A DNA stretch of 10,374 bases from URHD0088 sp041488295 (lineage in GTDB: Bacteria; Pseudomonadota; Alphaproteobacteria; ATCC43930; CGMCC-115725), in contig JBGPOZ010000176.1 in assembly GCA_041488295.1 (NCBI GenBank), forward strand, positions 1 through 10,374, written 5' to 3'. A program made the translations under genes and the position numbers. The notes beneath the pieces were generated by a model that was not told the origin of the DNA, made no database searches, and worked only from the letters and a program-made list of their open reading frames with translations. Positions 8,101 through 10,374 of this stretch are shown in pieces; the first letter of the stretch is position 1; each line of letters opens with the position of its first letter.

Positions 8101-8506
8101 CGGCCGAGAACGCATTCTCGTCGTCGATGACGAGACCGAGATGACCGACATGTTGACGATCGGGCTCGAGCGGCTGGGTTATGAGGTGGTCGCGCTCAAT
8201 GACCCCGATGAGGTGCTGGCCGCGTTCTCGGAGGACCCGACGGCGTGGGACGTGGTGATCAGCGACCAGGTGATGCCGCGCATGAAAGGACTGACGCTGT
8301 TCCAACGGCTGAAATTGGTCCGCGCGTCCCTCCGTTTCATCCTTTGCACGGGCTTCAGCGACGGCGCGACCGAGAAGACCGCGCTTACCGCCGGTGTCGA
8401 CGCTTTTTTTCTGAAGCCGGTTTCGCCCGAGCAACTCGCCGCCTGCGTCCGACGGTTGCTCGACGAGCCGCATGGCCCCGCGGCGGCGGCGAAACGAATC
8501 CTCTGA
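5144..8506 (+). CDS. Membrane hybrid sensor histidine kinase, 5TMR-LYT-like sensor with four PAS domains
   Basis: This 1120-residue inner-membrane kinase should autophosphorylate on histidine in response to a signal. Residues 1-200 form about six membrane segments (near 9-28, 45-61, 75-97, 106-126, 142-160, 174-195) and resemble the 5TM receptor of LytS-type proteins, including LDLRN at 71-75 and RIALGGAG at 101-108. Four PAS modules follow (about 205-325, 332-447, 463-574, 586-700), each ending in a D-I/V/Q-[ST]-type junction such as DITESKRAAEAL. The H-box GGIAHDFNN places the phospho-acceptor at H729; the N-box NANDAL (841-846), DTGVGM (905-910) and GRGTGLGLS (about 928-936) complete the ATPase. 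A C-terminal receiver (about 989-1110) has acceptor D1041 in SDQVMP. The ATG at 5144 is chosen because the first membrane segment starts right after it; it has no clear ribosome-binding site, and an in-frame GTG at 5075 is possible. No HPt protein is in the window. The ligand is unknown. Confidence 0.95.
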   Translation: MTLPQQFQIGFLLLQNAALLAIGVIGYCQARPWVAKRLPPRAERLFFGLILGVLGIVSMLTPIDAGNGVRLDLRNAVVVIAILFGGIEAGALSLALIVLSRIALGGAGIAAGIVSIVIAFALTAGDAALLRRRSVAVDWRNLAWLGLAVSLGGLSVIGLFPDPTIAEFVPIDVAPMWLVFLPLTIVFLGSIVLQFERSYALGQALKESEQRFRGIYNETPVMLTATDQDGKVIAVSDAWLQTMGYRRDEVIGRPRWDFIAPESVAHLRDEVLPNLAKSDGICGADLRLLRKDRSPLDVRVSYIRRRDPLTDAFETLSYSIDQTARKEAERALATRESEFSAIVDNAPFAIFLKDRERRYRLINRCYTDWFGDRPDDVYGRTTEELYSPAIAEPGLVTDREVLEHGRIASIDRSAGKAKVGLEYLQITKFPVRDEIGEIVGMAGFIADISDRKHAELALRESQELLLKSQRLGKLGYILVDWTNYRSYWSESLLELLGLPKREFIPIEEAFEFIDPRDRKAFLEARNAGTAERRDFEIDVRVRRADGAIVWEHFVGHPRIDDDGTLKSILLVVLDITESKRAAEALYQSEERFRALIEHSSDMVAIVRPDGVIAYRSPSATEQLGFAMEEVVGRSMFDRVHPDDRDLAAEAFHAVAATSGHRATARFRVRHKDGSWRHIACSARNAMDVPGVDGIIVNSRDVTEEQRLEEELAQAQKIDALGHLAGGIAHDFNNIIGAILGFAGFLLQDLPKETPEHDFARHIALAGERAKDLVQQILAFSRRSTVERKPIDLAHLLNETKHLIRAALPTSTELVITGAEDGLVAQANAGQVSQILLNLCLNANDALQNEPGTVSVELSRLRAGSPDYVMFARGAAMSADAAETEMRLVTGELDPSRDYARLIVADTGVGMNAETLKRVFDPFFTTKERGRGTGLGLSVVHGITTAYGGACLVTSRLGAGSVFAIYLPLAGVEIAAIDDATAAPILRGRERILVVDDETEMTDMLTIGLERLGYEVVALNDPDEVLAAFSEDPTAWDVVISDQVMPRMKGLTLFQRLKLVRASLRFILCTGFSDGATEKTALTAGVDAFFLKPVSPEQLAACVRRLLDEPHGPAAAAKRIL

Positions 8507-8510
8507 CCGA

Positions 8511-8554
8511 AAGTATGGGGTAGCCATACTTCAACGCCATCGTTCCATACCGAT
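8511..8554. promoter_or_regulatory. Inverted repeat and further copy of the CCATAC motif before the stand-alone receiver gene
   Basis: AAGTATGG (8511-8518) and CCATACTT (8524-8531) are perfect inverted arms around GGTAG, beginning four bases after the kinase stop. Another CCATAC follows at 8545-8550, 21 bp from the previous one. The left arm and loop read ACCCCATACT on the minus strand, identical to the copy at 5014-5023, and CCATACCGAT at 8545-8554 matches 5039-5048. No T-run follows the dyad, which argues against an intrinsic terminator; a shared operator fits better. Confidence 0.55.
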
Positions 8555-8618
8555 GGGCGGAAGCAAGGCGTTACGCGATCGGCTAGGGTTCGCGTCCCGC
8601 ATTTCGCCGTGACGCCCG

Positions 8619-8996
8619 ATGTCCAGGATTCTCGTAATCGACGATGATGCCGCGCACCGTGAATATTTGTCGGTGCTGCTTGGCCGCAACGGCTACGCTG
8701 TGCGAACGCTGCAGAATGGCCGCAGGCTCGAAGCGGCTCTTCTGGAGGGGCCGTTCGCAGCGATCATCACCGATCTCTACATGCCGGAAATCGACGGAAT
8801 CGAAATCCTGCTCGAAATGAAAAGGCTCGCCCCGTCCATCCCGGTCATCGGCGTCACCGGTGGATCGTGGGCCAGCACCGAGGCGTGCAACCGAGCGATG
8901 ACCAGCCTTGGGGCTGTCGCCATGCTGACAAAGCCGCTCGATCCCGCCGCGGTCATCGCTGCCGTGCAAGGCGCCGTGAAAGAAGGCTCGCGTTGA
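8619..8996 (+). CDS. Stand-alone receiver-domain response regulator (CheY-like fold)
   Basis: This 125-residue protein is a single receiver domain without an output domain. It has the acidic cluster D8-D10 (LVIDDDA), phospho-acceptor D52 in ITDLYMP, switch T80 in GVTGG, and K105 in LTKP, so it should be phosphorylated normally. Such proteins act as phospho-shuttles, as direct effectors on a target protein, or as CheY-type flagellar signals. It lies 112 bp after the hybrid kinase and 44 bp before a chemoreceptor gene on the same strand, so it could serve either. The first residues MSRILVIDDD fit a receiver start, supporting the ATG at 8619 although no strong ribosome-binding site is visible. 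The sequence does not show whether it is a true CheY; no cheA, cheW or other chemotaxis genes are in view. Confidence 0.92.
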   Translation: MSRILVIDDDAAHREYLSVLLGRNGYAVRTLQNGRRLEAALLEGPFAAIITDLYMPEIDGIEILLEMKRLAPSIPVIGVTGGSWASTEACNRAMTSLGAVAMLTKPLDPAAVIAAVQGAVKEGSR

Positions 8997-9040
8997 AGCG
9001 GATCGCATCCGGTCCGGCACAAAATCAAATGGGGACCGTC

Positions 9041-10374
9041 ATGCAAAATATCTTGTCGAAGCTGAAGATCGGTCAGCAGATCCTGATCGTCGGACTGATC
9101 GGTATCGTCGGCATTCTCGCGATCGTCGGCATTTATTTGTGGAACATCGAGCGCCAAGCAGCCGCCGAGGCGACCATGGCCACGGCGCTGACCAATCGCA
9201 CGGTGGAAACCGACATCCGCATTGCCATGCTGCAAGCACGGCGGCACGAAAAGGATTTCCTGTTACGACGCTCGCTGAACGACGCGGAACTGCATTCGAC
9301 CGGCATGCAGGAGATGCAAGAGAGATTCGCCTCGCTTGCCGCTAATCTCGTCGTGCCGGAAACGCGGCGTCTTGCCTCGGAGATCGAGGGTAACGTCAAG
9401 GAATATGCCGATCAGTTTGCCGCCGTTCGCAAAGCGGTCGAGACGGTGGGCCTCGATGAGACGAAGGGGTTGCTCGGCGAGCTGCGCGCCGCGGTTCACG
9501 ACGTCGAGGACAAGCTGAAGGCGGTCGACAAGCCGCGGATCCTCGTGTCGATGCTGATGATGCGCCGGCACGAAAAGGATTTTCTCGCGCGGCTAGACCC
9601 GAAATATGGCGACGAGCTGCGGCAGCGCTTGCCCGAATTCGACGCCGCGCTCGAGGCGGCCGCGCTGGCGCCGGAGCTCAAGGCCGACATTCGAAAGAAG
9701 ATCGAAATCTACCAGAAGAACTTCTTTCGCATGGTCGAGGCCTCGCTCGCCGAAGTGACCGAGGTGAAGAAGCTCTCGGCGATCTATGCCGTATTGGAGC
9801 CGAAGCTAGCCGAGCTCGACCGCCGCGTCACCGGGAGATACGAGACCATCCGTGCCGAGCGTGACGACATCCGTGCGACCGGGCAGTCGATCGTCACGCT
9901 TGCGACGGCGCTCATCACGATCCTGGTCGGAATCATGGCTTGGCTTGTCGGGCGCGGCATCGCGCGCCCGGTCGTGCAGTTGACGGATGCGACCGAACGG
10001 CTGGCGAGGGGCGAGCTCGAGGTCGAGGTGACCGGCACGGAGCGTCGCGACGAGGTCGGCCGACTTGCCGGCTCGGTGCAGGTCTTCAAGAGCAATATGA
10101 TCGAGCGCGAGCGCCTTGCCGGCGAACAGCGCGAGGCGCAGGTCGCGAAGGAACAGCGGCGGACGTTGGTCGAGGAGTACACAACGGCGTTCGACCGTTC
10201 CGTGCAGGACGCGCTCGGCACCTTGTCGTCGGCGTCGACGGAGATGCGCGCCACCGCGGAGGGCATGTCCGCCACCGCCGAGGAGACGAGCCGTCAGGCG
10301 AGCGTCGTGGCGGCGGCGTCCGAAGAGGCTTCCGCGAACGTCCAGACGGTCGCCGCGGCGAGCGAGGAGCTCTC
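9041..10374 (+). CDS. Methyl-accepting chemotaxis protein with HBM-type sensor domain (3' end beyond right edge)
   Basis: The gene encodes a transmembrane chemoreceptor; 444 codons are present and most of the cytoplasmic signalling domain is missing. It has TM1 at about 12-33, a periplasmic helical domain of some 250 residues, TM2 at about 283-304, HAMP at about 305-357 (RGIARPVVQLTDATERLARGE) and the beginning of the signalling coiled coil (MSATAEETSRQASVVAAASEEAS). The periplasmic part resembles the helical bimodular (HBM) sensor class, whose known member McpS binds TCA-cycle acids: the octapeptide RRHEKDFL occurs twice, at 67-74 and 175-182, once per half. The ATG at 9041 has GGGGA five bases upstream; an in-frame ATG at 9029 is the alternative but has no ribosome-binding site. 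It lies 44 bp after the receiver gene, probably co-transcribed. An organic-acid ligand would fit the nearby TRAP genes but is not shown. Confidence 0.92.
   Translation, partial: MQNILSKLKIGQQILIVGLIGIVGILAIVGIYLWNIERQAAAEATMATALTNRTVETDIRIAMLQARRHEKDFLLRRSLNDAELHSTGMQEMQERFASLAANLVVPETRRLASEIEGNVKEYADQFAAVRKAVETVGLDETKGLLGELRAAVHDVEDKLKAVDKPRILVSMLMMRRHEKDFLARLDPKYGDELRQRLPEFDAALEAAALAPELKADIRKKIEIYQKNFFRMVEASLAEVTEVKKLSAIYAVLEPKLAELDRRVTGRYETIRAERDDIRATGQSIVTLATALITILVGIMAWLVGRGIARPVVQLTDATERLARGELEVEVTGTERRDEVGRLAGSVQVFKSNMIERERLAGEQREAQVAKEQRRTLVEEYTTAFDRSVQDALGTLSSASTEMRATAEGMSATAEETSRQASVVAAASEEASANVQTVAAASEEL

Overview
The window is GC-rich with dense coding and strong C/G third-position bias. 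Its family mix (TRAP and ABC binding proteins with Tat-type leaders, multi-PAS hybrid kinases, an HBM-type chemoreceptor) suggests a metabolically versatile proteobacterium, most likely an alphaproteobacterium. That placement is inferred from style and gene content, not from a marker gene.

Left part, minus strand (1-4164): reading leftward, the order is a TRAP-transporter binding protein gene (dctP-like, 4164-3133), a 170-bp nested inverted-repeat element (3122-2953), a fused TRAP small+large permease gene (dctQM, 2909-1050), and an ABC-type solute-binding protein gene (973 to beyond the left edge) that has its own candidate promoter. The dctP-like gene carries one in-frame amber codon (3439-3441). 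The remaining 99 codons are open and still look like the family, so this is a recent pseudogene, a sequence error, or (least likely) a read-through codon. The inverted-repeat element fills the gap between dctP and dctQM and would fold into a very long hairpin in their shared transcript.

Middle (4165-4336): a divergent intergenic region with a 9-bp-arm inverted repeat, a 14-bp palindrome next to dctP, and a weak promoter candidate for the rightward genes.

Right part, plus strand (4337-10374): a signalling cluster of a NarL/FixJ-type response regulator, a 1120-residue membrane hybrid histidine kinase (5TMR-LYT-like sensor, four PAS modules, HisKA/HATPase, receiver), a stand-alone receiver protein, and an HBM-type methyl-accepting chemotaxis protein cut by the right edge. 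A CCATAC-centred motif recurs in both intergenic gaps flanking the kinase gene, as a 22-bp-spaced direct repeat before it and as an inverted repeat plus a further copy after it. It is a good candidate operator for this cluster, perhaps bound by the NarL-type regulator.

The transport and signalling blocks are divergent. A working link (the sensors detecting a substrate of the TRAP system) is possible but rests only on adjacency. I found no RNA gene, CRISPR array, transposase or clearly new protein family. The most unusual items are the nested repeat element, the single amber codon in dctP, and the recurring CCATAC motif.
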